In this document: one piece after another, positions 37,835 to 51,900 of the stretch | Numbering within the stretch: position 1 is the stretch's first letter | Layout of the letters: each line of letters begins with the position of its first letter | NCBI GenBank assembly: GCA_903813345.2 | Contig: CAIIXF020000001.1 | Span: forward strand, 41,755,366 to 41,819,365 | DNA length: 64,000 bases | Direction: 5' to 3' | From: Owenia fusiformis | Lineage: Eukaryota; Annelida; Polychaeta; Sabellida; Oweniidae | The notes under the pieces: model-generated | What the model was told of the DNA's origin: nothing | What the model saw: only the letters and a program-made list of their open reading frames with translations | Databases searched by the model: none | Program-made: the position numbers and the translations under genes

Positions 37835-39182
37835 TTAGGGGGACAAAGGGAGGGGGAAAGAATTTCATTCATATTGCTAGTCACAATTTGAAGCATTAAT
37901 TTTGAACTTATTTTTCTGTCTATATTGTTTGTTTATCTAGAGCTGGAATTATATGTTATTGCTTGCCTTGTGGCATATAATGCTTTCAAGATTTAATATA
38001 CATCGAGTCATCCTTATTCCCCATGTGAGGGAAAATACAAAAATAAATATGTATGTATGATTAAAAATAAAATATATTATTTCAAGAATAAAACTTTTTC
38101 CTTCGAAATGCATTCAAAATAGACTTGATATTTCAACATCATGTAATAGTATTGGATTCTGTTTTTAGCAAATAAGTTTAGGTTGATTATGGATATGGAT
38201 TCCCAATCTTAAGATAATGTAATAACATCTTGAGTTTTCAACTGACACATGATCAGCAATCAATTATCAGAGAATTCTTTAACAAAATAGCTCTATGAAA
38301 TCCATCAAAATCCTCATTTTAATCAAACAAACTTTTTAATAAAAGTCCTCAGTTGGTAGGATATTGGATACCTAAGAATGGTTTGAAAGGTCATATTTTC
38401 TAAAAATGTGTTTTAGATGAGATATCAAGGATAGAACTTGTCATTTTTAAGTCATAAATTTTTTTTAATTGTCTTGTAGAGTGACCAGATCAGCTTGACC
38501 TTGAAGTTTGTACCAATTTCATCAATTTTACTTTCCATATTTGGAATGTGTAAAAATAGAGATGTCAATCAAATCTTTATAAAATGATCAGCCAAGAGAA
38601 CTGTTTGGTTTTTGTTTTCCTGACCTGACTTTGCTATCTTTGGAAAGTTCAGGTTTTTAAAAAGTTCCAAATTATTTGATATTAAAATACAGTAATAGCA
38701 TTGAAGTACAGGTCACTATGACCTGCATGTATCAAAACAAACAAGTGATTCTTATTCTTATTGCCTGCATTTATCCCCAGCCTTCCAGAGGCTGGGTGCT
38801 CTGCAGAATTAAATTTGCTTGCTAATTTAGGGAAGCAATGTTTTGTGAACACTTTGATTGATGGAACAAGTTACAATTGGGAATTTGAGCAAGAAAATAA
38901 AGTTAGTAGTCTTCAAAAACATTTAAATTTTTTTTTCATTTTTTACCAAATTGTAGACAGAAGAAGTTTGATAGCTAAGGCTTTTAACTTCTTCTATTTA
39001 TATAGGATAGAGTATTTGTTGCCTATATTAGAAAGTCAATTTCCTTGAGCATGCACTATTTAGTGTATTACATCGTGTATTAATTAAAACAAACAGTTCT
39101 TCGGAATGATAAATACAAGTATTTAATGTATACTATACATGTACTTACAATTGCTCAGGCAGGAGGCATCGGCATTTTGGGT
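37835..39182. other. Convergent intergenic region
   Basis: Candidate poly(A) signals for the plus-strand gene are clustered at about 38040-38095 (several AATAAA). No exon is recognised. A frame at 38761-39048 lacks splice sites and any recognisable motif. Confidence 0.4.
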
Positions 39183-42080
39183 CTACAGATACATTGTAAC
39201 AGCTAACAGGCCACTCAGCTTCAGTCTTTTGTCATACTTTATAGGCTGACTTTGCTTCCCTGTCTTTAAATTGAACTGAGCAAAAGCTTTTTCATAGCTT
39301 TGTGTAGATGGTTGTCCCAGCCCTATCAAAGAATCTTGAGCCCTGCATACACTCTCTGGCTCTATGGGTAACAAACCATTCATATATGATTCTGATTCCC
39401 CACTTTCTATGTTGTATTCAACGATATGGCCCGTGTTCTTGTACCATTTGCCAACAAATAAAATGAGTTTCTCAAATGCTAGTGGTATCCATGAAAACAC
39501 ACCCAATTTTCTGACATCATCTGAAAGTTCGATGTATGACCATTGGTCAGTTCCTACTGAGTAGCATTGAATCTTGTCTTTGCAGGCGTAAATCTTGCCG
39601 TGATGCCCAATGCATGACAAACTAAAGTCTCCATGTAGTAAGGATGCACAATCATTCCATTCATCTGGAAAAATATTTCATTTTTCACTGACCATTGGCT
39701 ATGATTCAATTAGTGGCCAACGCCAATATATGAATGAATATCTTTAAAAACTAATTCTACATAGTAGATAAATTCACTCTTTCAAGATGAAAGGGGGTAC
39801 ATATTAAAATTCACATTTACCGCAGAACTTTAAAACAATCTAAGATGAATATAAATAAGACTACATAAGGTGTATAAATAGCAATACCTGTTTCTGTGTT
39901 GTATTTCGTTACAGAATGCAAAATTTGCCTGTATTGCCCAAATCCTCCCACCAAATAGATGTCGCTACTAATACAGCATGACCCATGATGCCTCCTTTGC
40001 GATGGAATGTATGCAACTTCTTCCCACTTGGCAGGATTAAATAGGTCATACCTCCACAGAGATCTTTGCCACTTGTTCCTACCAAAATCAACCTCACCCC
40101 CTGACACATACAAGTCTCGGTCCCCTGGAAAGAATATCAATCAAGTCAGTTTAAAATTATTTTATTTCAATTCAAAGAATTATATTTCTATCGAGAGGAA
40201 TAACTCTGCTTCTTTCACAAGCCACATTCTGTAAAATGACGCACAGTGAACATTACAGGAAAATATGATCGCAGCATTTTTTATTGTTTGACCTAAGTTT
40301 AACCATTATCAACAAATGAGAAACATAATGTTGAAGTACACACAATAACAAGGAAGGTGACAACATTGCAGTATTTGTATTTGAGTGCTGATATCACAGG
40401 ATGACATTTGACTTTGAGTGTCAATGTTGAGTGATGATATTTAAGGATGCTATTTGAGTGTCAATGTTGAGTGATGATATCTAAATGTTTGATTGGTGAT
40501 ATTTAGGGGTGATATTGAGTGTCAATGTTTGACTGGTGATATTTAGGGATAGTCCAGTATCAATTATGAGTAATAGGATTCAAGGATAATATATGAGGCT
40601 GATGTTTGAATGCTGATATCTAAGGATAATATTTAAGAGTAAATGTATGAGTAAATGATATTTGAGAGTCAATGTTTAAGCATACATTTTTTTGAGAATC
40701 GATATTTAAAATAAATGTCTATAATAAAATATGCAGCTCATTAAAAAATTGATCTTTTAACGTGACATAGAATTGAAGTCTACTTCTACGAGTACAACAA
40801 GAAATTAAAACTTACAGCATGTAGAATACTGCATTTTTGATAGTTCCTTCAAATACTGAATAAAAAATTTACCTAGAACACATAATGAAAATCCATTACA
40901 GTTTCTTGACTCCTCACCAAATGGTAAATCTATCCTCTTATCAAAGGTAAACCCAATTGAATCTGGGTTATCCAAAGAAGATTGACTCCCATACCTCTTT
41001 GAGGCCTGGTCAGCCAGTTTATTGGAGTCATAAAGCAGAAGAGATTTCCCCATAAATCTGTAGATAGCATTTGGTTCTTCTCTCTCTTCATCGGTTTCTG
41101 CCTCAGCAACTGCTACTATATATTGAGGCTTATACCTTTCCTGGGGTAAAAATTATGGTTAATTTTAATTAAATTTAATGGACCAACAAAATGTCATAAT
41201 TATTAATCATCTGAAAAGTACATGAAATCTTCTTTACTTAAACAATTGCAATACATGTATGTAAATTACCTCAATATATTAAAGTATAAGTATATAATAT
41301 ATATAAGTACAGTATAATTTACATACTCCTACATACCTTTGGTAAATTATTTATTTTCACAGATGCATCATTCAGCATTTTTGTGAACTCCCTAAACCTC
41401 ATCTTCCATTCTTCTCCCATATCTTCAATAGGATTATCAACAACCGTGATATCAACTTCTTTCAACTGAACACATTTTTTCGCCACATCTAGAATATCTT
41501 CAGCAGAGAAGTTTTCTGAAACATTTTCTGTTGATTCAACCCAATGCAAAACAGCAGACAGTACCTCATTTTCTGACTCAATATTCAATGTTTCCTGAGA
41601 CAGATAATTTACCAATTGTTCCTGAGTAAACTCCCTAAATGCATTACTGTTCCTTACATCACTGAAAAAATGCAAACTATATTTTGTGGCTATGTTGAAC
41701 AGCTCTACGAGATGAAGACTCTGACTTAATTCTTTTATTTTCAAACAGTTGATGGGTGTAATATTTCTTGAGACATATCTCACACATGTCTTGACAGCGT
41801 CACTGAACTGGAACATGCAGGCTGTAGAAAGAATTTCACACATTGAGTCTGTTGAGAAGATGAGCTGTTCTCCATGAAGGTGCCTTATAAGAGGATATAA
41901 AGATTCATATGAAACGTCCTTTAGTCTTATTTCATTAGCCTCAGACTCTAGCATATTAGCATTGAACATAGCTTGGAAATAGTCACTTGAGAGTATTAGC
42001 TGTTTTCTGCTACAGATAATTGTCTGGTTCTCCACTATGAGCCTAACCTCATCATTTGTTGTATCATTGTTTCGCTCCAT
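39183..42080 (-). CDS. Kelch-like protein (BTB-BACK-kelch)
   Basis: Four exons: 41337-42080, 40873-41140, 39888-40124, 39183-39664; phases match at every join, giving 576 residues, typical for the KLHL family. Residues about 10-105 are a BTB domain (RKQLILSSDYFQAMF, then LYPLIRHLHGEQLIFS). About 110-215 are a BACK domain (AFREFTQEQLVNYLS, ENEVLSAVLHWVE). The rest is kelch propeller with DLYVSGGEVDF, WRYDLFNPAKWEEV and IYLVGGFGQYRQILHSVTKY. Family members use BTB-BACK to bind Cullin-3 and the propeller to hold substrates for ubiquitination; that role is inferred here. I could not assign it to a numbered KLHL orthologue. It is transcribed divergently from DLGAP5, with 852 bp between start codons. 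Its second intron holds a degenerate tandem repeat. Confidence 0.93.
40380..40700. repeat. Degenerate tandem repeat in kelch-gene intron
   Basis: Phrases GAGTGTCAATGTTGAGTGAT and GATATTTAGGGGTGATATT recur about eight times with irregular spacing (30-60 bp). The copies are too divergent to define a period. Confidence 0.6.
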
Positions 42081-42932
42081 TTTTAGTCTGGCAAACCACT
42101 TTTGTCATCTGGTGCTTTTAGACCTGACAAATATACAATACAATAAAATACAATACTATTCAAAAGTTCTAGATTCTTGAGACAAACACTACGTTTGTTC
42201 ATAAGGTAAGAAATAGGCTTCAACCATCAGAACAGATGATGGAGGTGTTTTGCATGAAAGGCAAATCCATGCCTGTGGGACAAAGCACAGATGCCAGCCA
42301 TATTGTATGTGGAAGTTGTCTAGGCTCAATAAATAAACCTTATAAATTAGCCTTATTTTTCCAGCAAATGCGTGACAATCTGTCACAGATACTTATGTAA
42401 TGGGTGGAGAATTGTGAAATAAAAAATGGAAAAAATCTAGTTTCTCATATTGAGGTATTATTATTGAGGTACTGATACTACTACATACGATCGTGCCGGC
42501 ACCTATGGGACAAAGAAGAAATCCAGTCTATTATCACCCACCAAAATTTTTTTATGTAGCTTTGCCATAGACTAGTGACTGTTATATAGGTATTTCCTAA
42601 GCAAAATTAAGTATTTTCTATGTAATATAAAGTATATATGAATATAAAATATCGTTTGAGGATATCAGGTAAGCCATCGCTGTTGAAAGATACAAATAGA
42701 ACGAAACTTTGAAATTTTTAGAAAAGTTTTATTACCCAGGGTGCACCAGTAAATGCAATTAGCCAATCAGATCGCTCAAATTTTTCAAACCTCGAAATTT
42801 TGAAAAGGTGGACAGTCGAAATATTTGCTCGACTTTCGGGCTATTTTCACATTTAATTCTGTAAAGAATAAAATTGTTTTTAATCTTACGTTTAGAACTC
42901 ATATTAGAGTATTCACAGACGTCATTTTAAGT
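42081..42932. promoter_or_regulatory. Head-to-head intergenic interval (kelch gene / DLGAP5)
   Basis: The 852 bp between two divergent start codons should contain both promoters. I see no TATA box at a sensible distance on either side. A dispersed repeat (about 42290-42500, shared with about 28106-28215 and containing TACATACGATCGTGC) sits in the middle. A CCAATCAGATCGCTC motif of the kind seen near other fold-backs lies at 42763. Confidence 0.4.
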
Positions 42933-45900
42933 ATGGATCGTAAAGTTAATTCAAGAAATGATCACTTGGTGACGTATAAGCAAAAGGATGTCATCACCGA
43001 CAAACGTGCGCTTCGTGCCCATAGACGATCGGTGGACCAGAAACAGCTTCGAAATGATCGTTTTCAGAAGCTTAGGAATATGTCCCCTGTCAAGGAGGAG
43101 AAGAGTGTCCCTGTATCAAAAGCTAGTAGTAAGTAGACGACAAACTGTTTTATTTAGATCTAGTCATTCAGGACCACAAGAGCATGTAGCGCCATCTATA
43201 TACTGTTATTGGTGGGCGTAGGGGGTCTCTTGAAAGCCCATGACCTGACCTACCATTTTGTGAAGTGAAGTTTGAATCAACGTTTGGGGGCTTGGGCTAG
43301 AATTAGTAATCTGGTGAACTGACTTTAGGTGCGGTTTTAATTGGTTGTATTTCCTGAATATTTCAACTTGAATGTTTTCCACTGGTCGAACATATTTTGC
43401 ATATCACGTTAGACTTGTCTATTTTGCCTATTGCTTCCATGAAGTCATAATGTCTCGCAACAATGATCAATAGTAAATACTTCCGATACAGGGCGTGCAA
43501 AAACAAAAAGTAAAAAATTGGAGGTGATTGTTTCGTTTCGACAAGCTAAAACAATTTTAAAGTTAAAGCATATCAGAGAACATTGCAAAATGAACTAGGG
43601 AATGAGAAAGGTAAGATATTTGCGTGAAAACGAGATAGGAAAAGGTGATTTTAGCAGATTTATTTTTTGTCAAAACATTGATGTTTTGTTTCAGACATCA
43701 ATGCATCGGCAGAATCACTTTTGGCATTGTATATCGCAATGTATCAATTTATCGTGACAACACTATGATCAGGACCCCTTGGTCAGCACCATTTACACTT
43801 AGAGACCAACACTTATTGTCAGTGACATCTACAATATCTATTGTCTACATACATAAAAGTGAAGTTAAGAAATTCTCCCATTTTTATTTCTCTGTTAGGA
43901 GGACACTTAGTCTGTATCCGACAGTCAATTTTCAAAAAATGTCAGAACTATAGGAAAACGTGTTAAGTTACTGTGTGTATTTTCTTCAGAATCTGGTGAT
44001 GCATTAAAAGACAGGTTAAAGAAATGGAAAGAAGAGCGTGATTTGAAGACAAAACTTGAGGCAAAGCAGAAAGGCAAGAAAGGAACATTTAAAGTGAGCC
44101 ATTTGACTCACAACGACAATATTCTCTTCAAGAAGGAAACTGTAGACAAGAAAAAACCAAAGGTTTGTGTCCGTAACTTTACTTTCAAGTTTTAACATAC
44201 TAGTAATTAAATCAAAACTTAGTTTTCATAGGTCAAGTATCCTGTTAACAGGGTGCGAACAGATTTTGAACGGGGTACTACAACACCCACTTTCTCTCAA
44301 CATCTACATCAATAATCTGCAAAAGGCTAATAAGCCCATTTAAAGCAGATATATAGTTTAACAATGATATAATTTGAATAGAATACAATTTGAACCTTAA
44401 AGGCCCAGAGATTTGGACCCGGGTGAAGCTATTAATCAAGCTGCCACTGTTCAGCCAATCAGTGCTAATGTGGCCAGTTTAAATGTCCAGCATATACAGA
44501 AACACATGGTCTGCTACAAGAGAGCTACAGCCTAATGCTATGTTTGTTTACTTCTGAACAGATAAGAGATGACCATTGGTTGAAATTTAAATTTTCAGTT
44601 ATACTAATGAGCATATTTACAAAAAGGAATTTGTCTTACTTCACAAAAACTAAAGAAACATTTTAGAATTTGATTTGAAATTTATAGTCATGATAGTTTC
44701 ACAAACCTCTGACACAAAAAAGAGCTTGGAACTCATGGTTACAATCTTGTTATAGTAGAAAGTTTGAATATTTTCTCATTTTGTTTGAACTGGACATTTA
44801 AACTGCCATATTTGGCTGTTGTGGGCTGTTCCATCTGCCTTTTATACCCGCTCTCAGCCTTTAACATTTAAAAAAATAGATCTATGGTGTACGACTCATT
44901 TTAAAATCATGAAATCACACTGAAATCATGAAACACTTAAGGAGGCATCTTCCCCAAGGTCGATGCTCTCATGCTGAGAAGATTCCTGTATTGTGTAGCT
45001 TGTTTTTGCGAGTATTAAAATCCAAATTATTCATTATTCACCAGACAACCAGTACAGCTAAAGTTACTGCTCCTGCCCCAGTTGCCAGCAGAGTGACAAG
45101 GAAATCCACCAGAATTGCCAGTCAGGGTGATGATAAACCAAAGCTACCACCAACCAAGACTACAAAAGCAGCCACTGCTAAACAAGTAATATATTTTATC
45201 AACATTCGGTACTCATCTAAAAAGCATGGCATAGTTTATGAAGATGTACTATATCAATCATTTTATAATTCTGAATGTAATACAGTTGGTATAGTTTATA
45301 ATCAATAGTTTTACTATCTCTACACAGACTACATCTTCGTTCACTCAGCTCCCATCGCTCTGAACCCAGGGAAGACTGAAAGTACGAAGATGCATAGACA
45401 ATAAAAATGAATTTGCACATAGCTTCAAATATTCATGTTCCTTACAGGCCCCTGTAAAAAAGGCTGCTTCTAAGTCAGTGCCAGCAGTATCTAGGAGACC
45501 AACAAGACAACAGAGCACTAAACCACCCGTACCTGCAGCTAAAGGTGAGTTAACAAACCTGATCTTATTATTTCCCACTTCCTCCAATGAACCTTTGTGG
45601 CAAAATCAGTCATTGTTCATTTATCACCTTGGATGAAGATGCTATTACAAAATGATTCAATTCAGTGACAAAAAATGATACAATGACATGTTAATATTAC
45701 CATTTAAATTGTAATATTGATTTTGGAAATGCTGATATTTACCCAATTTAGATATACAGTAAAACCTGTATAAGTGGAACACCTTTTGTACCTCTAAAAA
45801 GTGTTCCACTTATAGAGGTTCATTTAACATTAAGTCAGTTGGTCTTGGGACTCTGAAGTGTTCTATTAACAGAGGTGTTCCACTTATAGAGATGTTCCAC

Positions 45901-48900
45901 TTTACAGGTTTCACTGTATGTATGTACTTTATATTTATTCTGTAGTAGGTGCAAAAAAAGTGGTTGAAGCCGCACCTAAGAGGAAGGCATCATCCCGCAG
46001 CACCACAGTCAGCAAAGCTGCAGCCACAAAATCTTCAGAGAGTGAGTCTAGCACATCTGCGGATGAGGTCTTCAATATTGACGAGAAGAAAATCAATAAG
46101 AAACGTGGACGTTCATTTGCTCCTGATGACTTTAAATTCTCTGCTCCGTCTAATCTTACATCTTTCTCATTCAAACCACTAAGCCCTGCTAGTGCCGCCA
46201 GTTTTATGTTCGGAGATCAAGATGGCGGATCCTATATTGCGAGTCCTCTTGCTCGCAGGTGAGTTAAAAGTTAAATCCCTGCTATTTTTAACCTATTGCA
46301 GCTAAAAAAATATTACATGCTTATATAAATTTTCAACCTGTGCAAATGGATTTTTAAGGTCACGCAAGGTCATATCTGAATTAGTTGTTGCTGTTCGGGA
46401 GATCACTTGTTTGAAATAATAATCCTGTTTACATGAGGGTAGTTATTACACAGGTTTTGTTTTAGCATTAGATCCTTTACCCCCTTGATTGATTGCAGGT
46501 GTTCTACCCCTAAGGCATCTACTGGGAAGGTACAGCACTCCCCTGTTGTTGCCATGGCAACTGCCTCACCATCTGAATTGACTAGTTCTGCCTCAGGTAA
46601 TCCAATTATGTATCAATGATTTAGGAGATAAAGATTTTATAAACTAAATATATAAGTGCCAAAGGGAAAGGACCAAAAGTTGTAATGGAACTTAGCAAGA
46701 GAAAGCAAACTCAAACATGTTCAAAAGTAAAAGATGTACTATGGTGTGTTTGTGCATAATGGTCCTCCAAAGATTTGTATGCACAATATGGTATAATGTT
46801 TTCAGAAAGTGAAGCAGCTATTACAAAGAAGACTCCTTCAAAAAGCCAAAGGCGCAAATCTACACGCTCAAATAAGGGCTCCCAGTCAAGTGAAGATGAC
46901 ACATTGGTGCAACAAAAGACGAAGACACCAAAGTCAACAAAGAAGACTCCAAAATCTATAAAGAAAACCAAGAACAATGCGGAAGCTATTCAGGAGATAT
47001 CAAAAATTGAACCTGTTAATGAGAGTGGTCACCAGGGGGAGAGCTCAGATGAGACCAAGTGGTATACTGCAGTGAAGTCTCCAGATGTGTCTAAGAAAAG
47101 CTTGAGACGGTCTCTCAGACCTGCCCCAGCCACTGATAGTGAGAGCCAATCCACTGCATCATCTGCAGATGAAGTGAGGATAATAAAAATAAACACTTTT
47201 ATGCATGTTTAGACAGTTATAGTTCAGTTCAGGATCCAAATTCTGTCCCAGTTCAATCCAATTCCATGTCAGCCCCTGTCTTCTGCTCCCCCTGTAAAAT
47301 TGTTTTGACGGTTTATTGAAAGCTTTTAAGAAATGAAAATGTTTGTCTTGTATATTAAAATCAATTTTTTTTAGCTTTATTGTTTATATTCATATACGAA
47401 TTGTAGTTTGATAAGAAAACCATTAGATAAATGATCTTAAAATTGAAAAAATTATGAAATGTTACTTTGCAGCAATGTAGTGTTGTACAGAAACCACAGG
47501 AGAAGGTTGCCAACAGACGTAGAAGCACTAGGAGGAAGTCTACCGCTACAAGTGATGATACAGACTCCCAACAATCAACTGATGATGAGAGTGAAAAGAG
47601 AGGTAGACGCAACACAAGGAGATCTTGTATCAACGTTTTACAGCCTGTTGTGGAATCCATGGAGACTGAAAATGTTAGTCCTGTGAAGGAACCAGCACTT
47701 GATAAGATTGTCGAGGATCAGAAAACCACTAAAGAAAATATGGATTTCAAAGAGCTAGGGACACCAAAACCAAAGGATCCGACTGAAGGTGTGAAGTCTA
47801 GCGATGAAAGTACTTTTAGAACTCCGGGACTCAGTGCAAGGAAAGTCTTGAAAGCAAGGAGCAGTGGACGAAGGAGGACAACTCCCATCATGCCCTCTAG
47901 TGGTCGCAGGTTGCTTGCCAAGGCCAAATCTCCAGAAGAAAGGTAACCCACACTAATTTTGAGAGGAGCTTCTAAGTTCTACATTTTCAAATGGCATTTT
48001 ACTTTCACCTTCACTAACCTTCTCAAGGTAAAAAAAGATCAAAAAGGTCTTTTTGTCAACTTGCTCCAGATTGACCAATTTTTTTCAAAATCATCTGCAA
48101 GTTCTCAGAAATTCAAATCTGACTATAGATTTGAGATTCGACCTTCAATCACCTTCTCAAGGTCAAAAAGGATTTGACTTTCAATTACCTTCTCAAGGTT
48201 AAAAAGGTATTTTTTCAACTTACTTCAAATTGACCAAATTTCTTTTTAAATCATCTACAAGTTCTCAGAATATATTACAGCCGAAAATATTTTTTCTGTG
48301 TGCCAATCAAACCTTAGAAAATTAGTAATGAAAGGACCAAAGTGCAATATTAAATAGCTAATTATAGCTAATCTTGTTATAAACAATTGTAAAGTTCTCA
48401 AATACTAGTACACAAAGGTACACAATGGAGAGTTTCATTTCAACTCATAAAATGTTATATACAATAACCCATTGTATTCTGTTTCAGTGTGACTGTATTG
48501 AGCAGGAGTCCTATGATTGAAATGTCACGTAAAACACCCAAGATCAAACCAGCTACTCCACCAGCAAGTATGTATTATATATACAGGTCAAGGTCGTTAT
48601 ATCAATGTATGCCAACTTGTGGGAGGGGTTAAAAGTCTCACATTTTGTTAGCTTACATATCGGATGTTAAATGGGACCTTTTTAATTTTTAATACATCAA
48701 CGAAAATTCCATTATATTTTTAGGGTGGGCAGGAAGGGTCTACCTGAAATGTACATTTTATGACAGTTTTAGTATTATCCCTTGTCCCCTCGCAAATATT
48801 CAATTTTAAAGAAATAACAGTCAAACATAAAAAATAACATATACTCCTTATTCCTCATGAGATACATACCATTTTTTGTTGTGGTGGTTGGTGATCAGTG

Positions 48901-51900
48901 GTTGGGGGTTTTGCAGTTGGCGGTTTTGCAATCAGCAATTGGCATCTGTAACAAATTCTTACAACTTCCAACAACTTAACAAATACCGTTTAGACTGACT
49001 TCAGTTTTTTTTCAAAATCATCTACAAGTTGTCAGAAGTTCAGATCTGACTTTAAATTTGAGATTTGACCATGAATGACTCTCAAGATCAAAAAAGATAA
49101 AAACAGTCAGAAAGGTATTTTTTCAACTTGCTCCAAATTGACCAAATTTATCTACCAATTTTCTTTTCAAAATCATCTCCAAGTTATTAGAAATTCAAAT
49201 CTGACTTTAGATTTGAGATTTGGGCTTCATTGGCCTGCTCAAGGTAAAAAATGACCTTCAATGACCTTTTCAAGGTCTTAAGAGGGTCAAAAAGGTCTTT
49301 TTTCAACTTGCATCAAATTGACCATTTTTTCCAAAATCATCTATATGTTCTCAGAAGTTGGCCAATTTTTTTTCAAAATCATCAACATTTTCCCAAAAAT
49401 TCAAAATTGACTTAAGATTGAACTCATAATATTGTGAGCAACTTGGTGATGACATTAATGCCTTTCCTTTTTTCTAGAATCACTGTTTCCCTTTTCACTT
49501 TTGAAATTCAACTTGCAGAAAATTGAGATGAGAAGTAGATGTACTTACTTATCTTGTTATTTAGTACTGAATGTCTCTTTAGTGTGACTAATCTAAGTTC
49601 AGTGTAACAGCAAGAAATATAGATGAAATCACAAGGTTTATTTGAATCATGGATTTTTCTTTTCAGATCGTTCCTTTGTTGAGCCACTTAACTTTGATGA
49701 CATGGACGACATTATAGATGCTGATCCAACAAATGAACACAATGAACCAACTACTTCACCTGATACTATAAAGGGTAAGTAATCACTTGTGTGTCTTTAT
49801 CTGGGATGATGTCTTGGGCTTGTTCGTAATCATGCTCCAATAGTGACATATGATCGAATCCTTCATGACTCTTCCAGTCCATTCAGTATTTTAAAACCAA
49901 TGGACCTGACCTTACTTGCTCACCTGCTTCGCTAATTCACTCACTTATTTACTTACCTATCTTGTGAAATGTTAATACTGACAGCTCTGATGATTTTCCA
50001 GAGAAGACGGATGAGGAACTCCTGAAGGGGGAGCATAATGTTCCATATTTCCGTGCACTGGTCCGTAGCGAGACAAAGCAGTTTAATATATCATGTGGCC
50101 ATTGGGAGAAGATCTTGTCTGAGACTAGTGGAATCTCAGAGGAAGGTAACATAACTGAACAACATTTTACCTTTCTGCATTGAATTAAATGTATCAAAGT
50201 TTAAATATCCAATATGGGTTACTTGGTTTCAGGTAAGCTCGCATGATGAACTATTGCAGTCACTCACTTGCCTTATTTAATGATGTTGCATCCTCATGAA
50301 AATCCATATGCACTCAGTAGAGAGAATAAAAATTATGAAACATCAGGGTTTTGACGAGTTTTGAACATTTTTCCTATTTCAGAATTTTTCATTGATAACA
50401 TAGAAAAATTGTTAATTTGTGACATACAAGAATCATAATGAATTTAACATGTAAACCTAGATGTATCTCATATGTTTTAATATCTGGTGGTTTTGTAGTT
50501 CAAGGACAGATAAGGACTACAATAGGGCAAGCTAAGCTATTAGTGGCTCAGAGGTTCAAACAATTTGTTGGCCTCATTGACAACTCTGAGTTCAACACGG
50601 GCGAAAAAGAAATCACCGCAACTGATCTCCAAGGATTCTGGGATATGATCTATTTCCAGGTGTGTAGTGTGTATGGTTTTGTTTTTGAAGTAAGCTTAAT
50701 TGATAACTATTATGGTTATTTGTGTTTTTGCAATAAATGTGTCTAAATTGATTTTGCCTAAACCTTTAGAGTGCATTCATTATCTTTAGAATATCTCTAA
50801 ATATGGTTTTGATTTCAAGTTAAACTTTGTTGTTGAAGTCTACATTTCCCAAATGACGTTTGTCTGTTCCTACCTTATCATAATATCATTTTGACCACTA
50901 ACCACTCTTTGTAGTTTTCTCAAAATTATAAGGTTTAATTCTAAGTGATAGAAAAAGTCAATATTTTGGAATTTTGGTTGTTATTCATAAAACAAATGAA
51001 ACTTGTGGGGAATTTTCCTTTGGGCTTGCTATTTCTAAATTCTAAAAAGCTATAGGAATTCTGCCAGAATGGAACAGTTAAAGCCATTGATGGGATATGG
51101 GATAAGGCTAGTTGTTCTTGTTTTCGAATTGGTCAAATCTGCAAAACAATTTGTTGAAAAAGATTCTGTCTGTTGAAATGAAAAGCTGTACAGAGTGATT
51201 ATTCTTACACTAAACATATTCCTCACATCTTGTTTGTGTTTGATTCTGTAGGTCGAAGATGTTAACAAAAAGTTTGAAGACCTTGCTAAACTTCGTGCTA
51301 ATAATTGGGTTGAAGAAACACCAAAACCTAAGGTTGTTGCAGTGAAAAAGAAGACAGTGAAGCCTGCAGTAAAGGTAAATTAAAATAATGTCATGTCATC
51401 TAACCAAACACATGTGAATGTACCTGCATCCATAAAGCTTTGAAGAAATGTATCTAAGATTGATCCTAGGATACATGGATATAAGATAAAAAATAATGTA
51501 CAGTGCATGCAAATTTTGTCTAAGAATCCATCCAGTAAGGATAGGTGCATGTGCGTATTATTTGATTTGAAGGTAATGCTAAAAGACTAATAATAGATAA
51601 ATTAAGTCTTTGTCAAGTAACATGACAGCACTATTTTAGTTTGTAAGTTTTTAGTAGAAATCAATATGCATTTCTTTCAGACCGTTTATTGTAAAAGCAT
51701 ATTTTTCAAAATCTTAACCTGTATTTCATTCTTCATTACCAGAAAGCAGCAGCCAAGCCTGTTGTCAAGAAGGCTGGTGGAGGCTTTGCTGCCTTCAGGG
51801 CAAAGATGAAGGAACAGCAGAAACAGAAAGAGAAGAAGGAGGAAGCACCAGAGGAGAATATCACATTTGATGCAGGTTTCTTCAAAGTTAGCAGCCCAGT

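Noticed and set aside
38761-39048. 95-residue open frame
   Set aside because: AT-rich, Phe/Leu-rich composition, no family motif and no splice or promoter support; likely chance.
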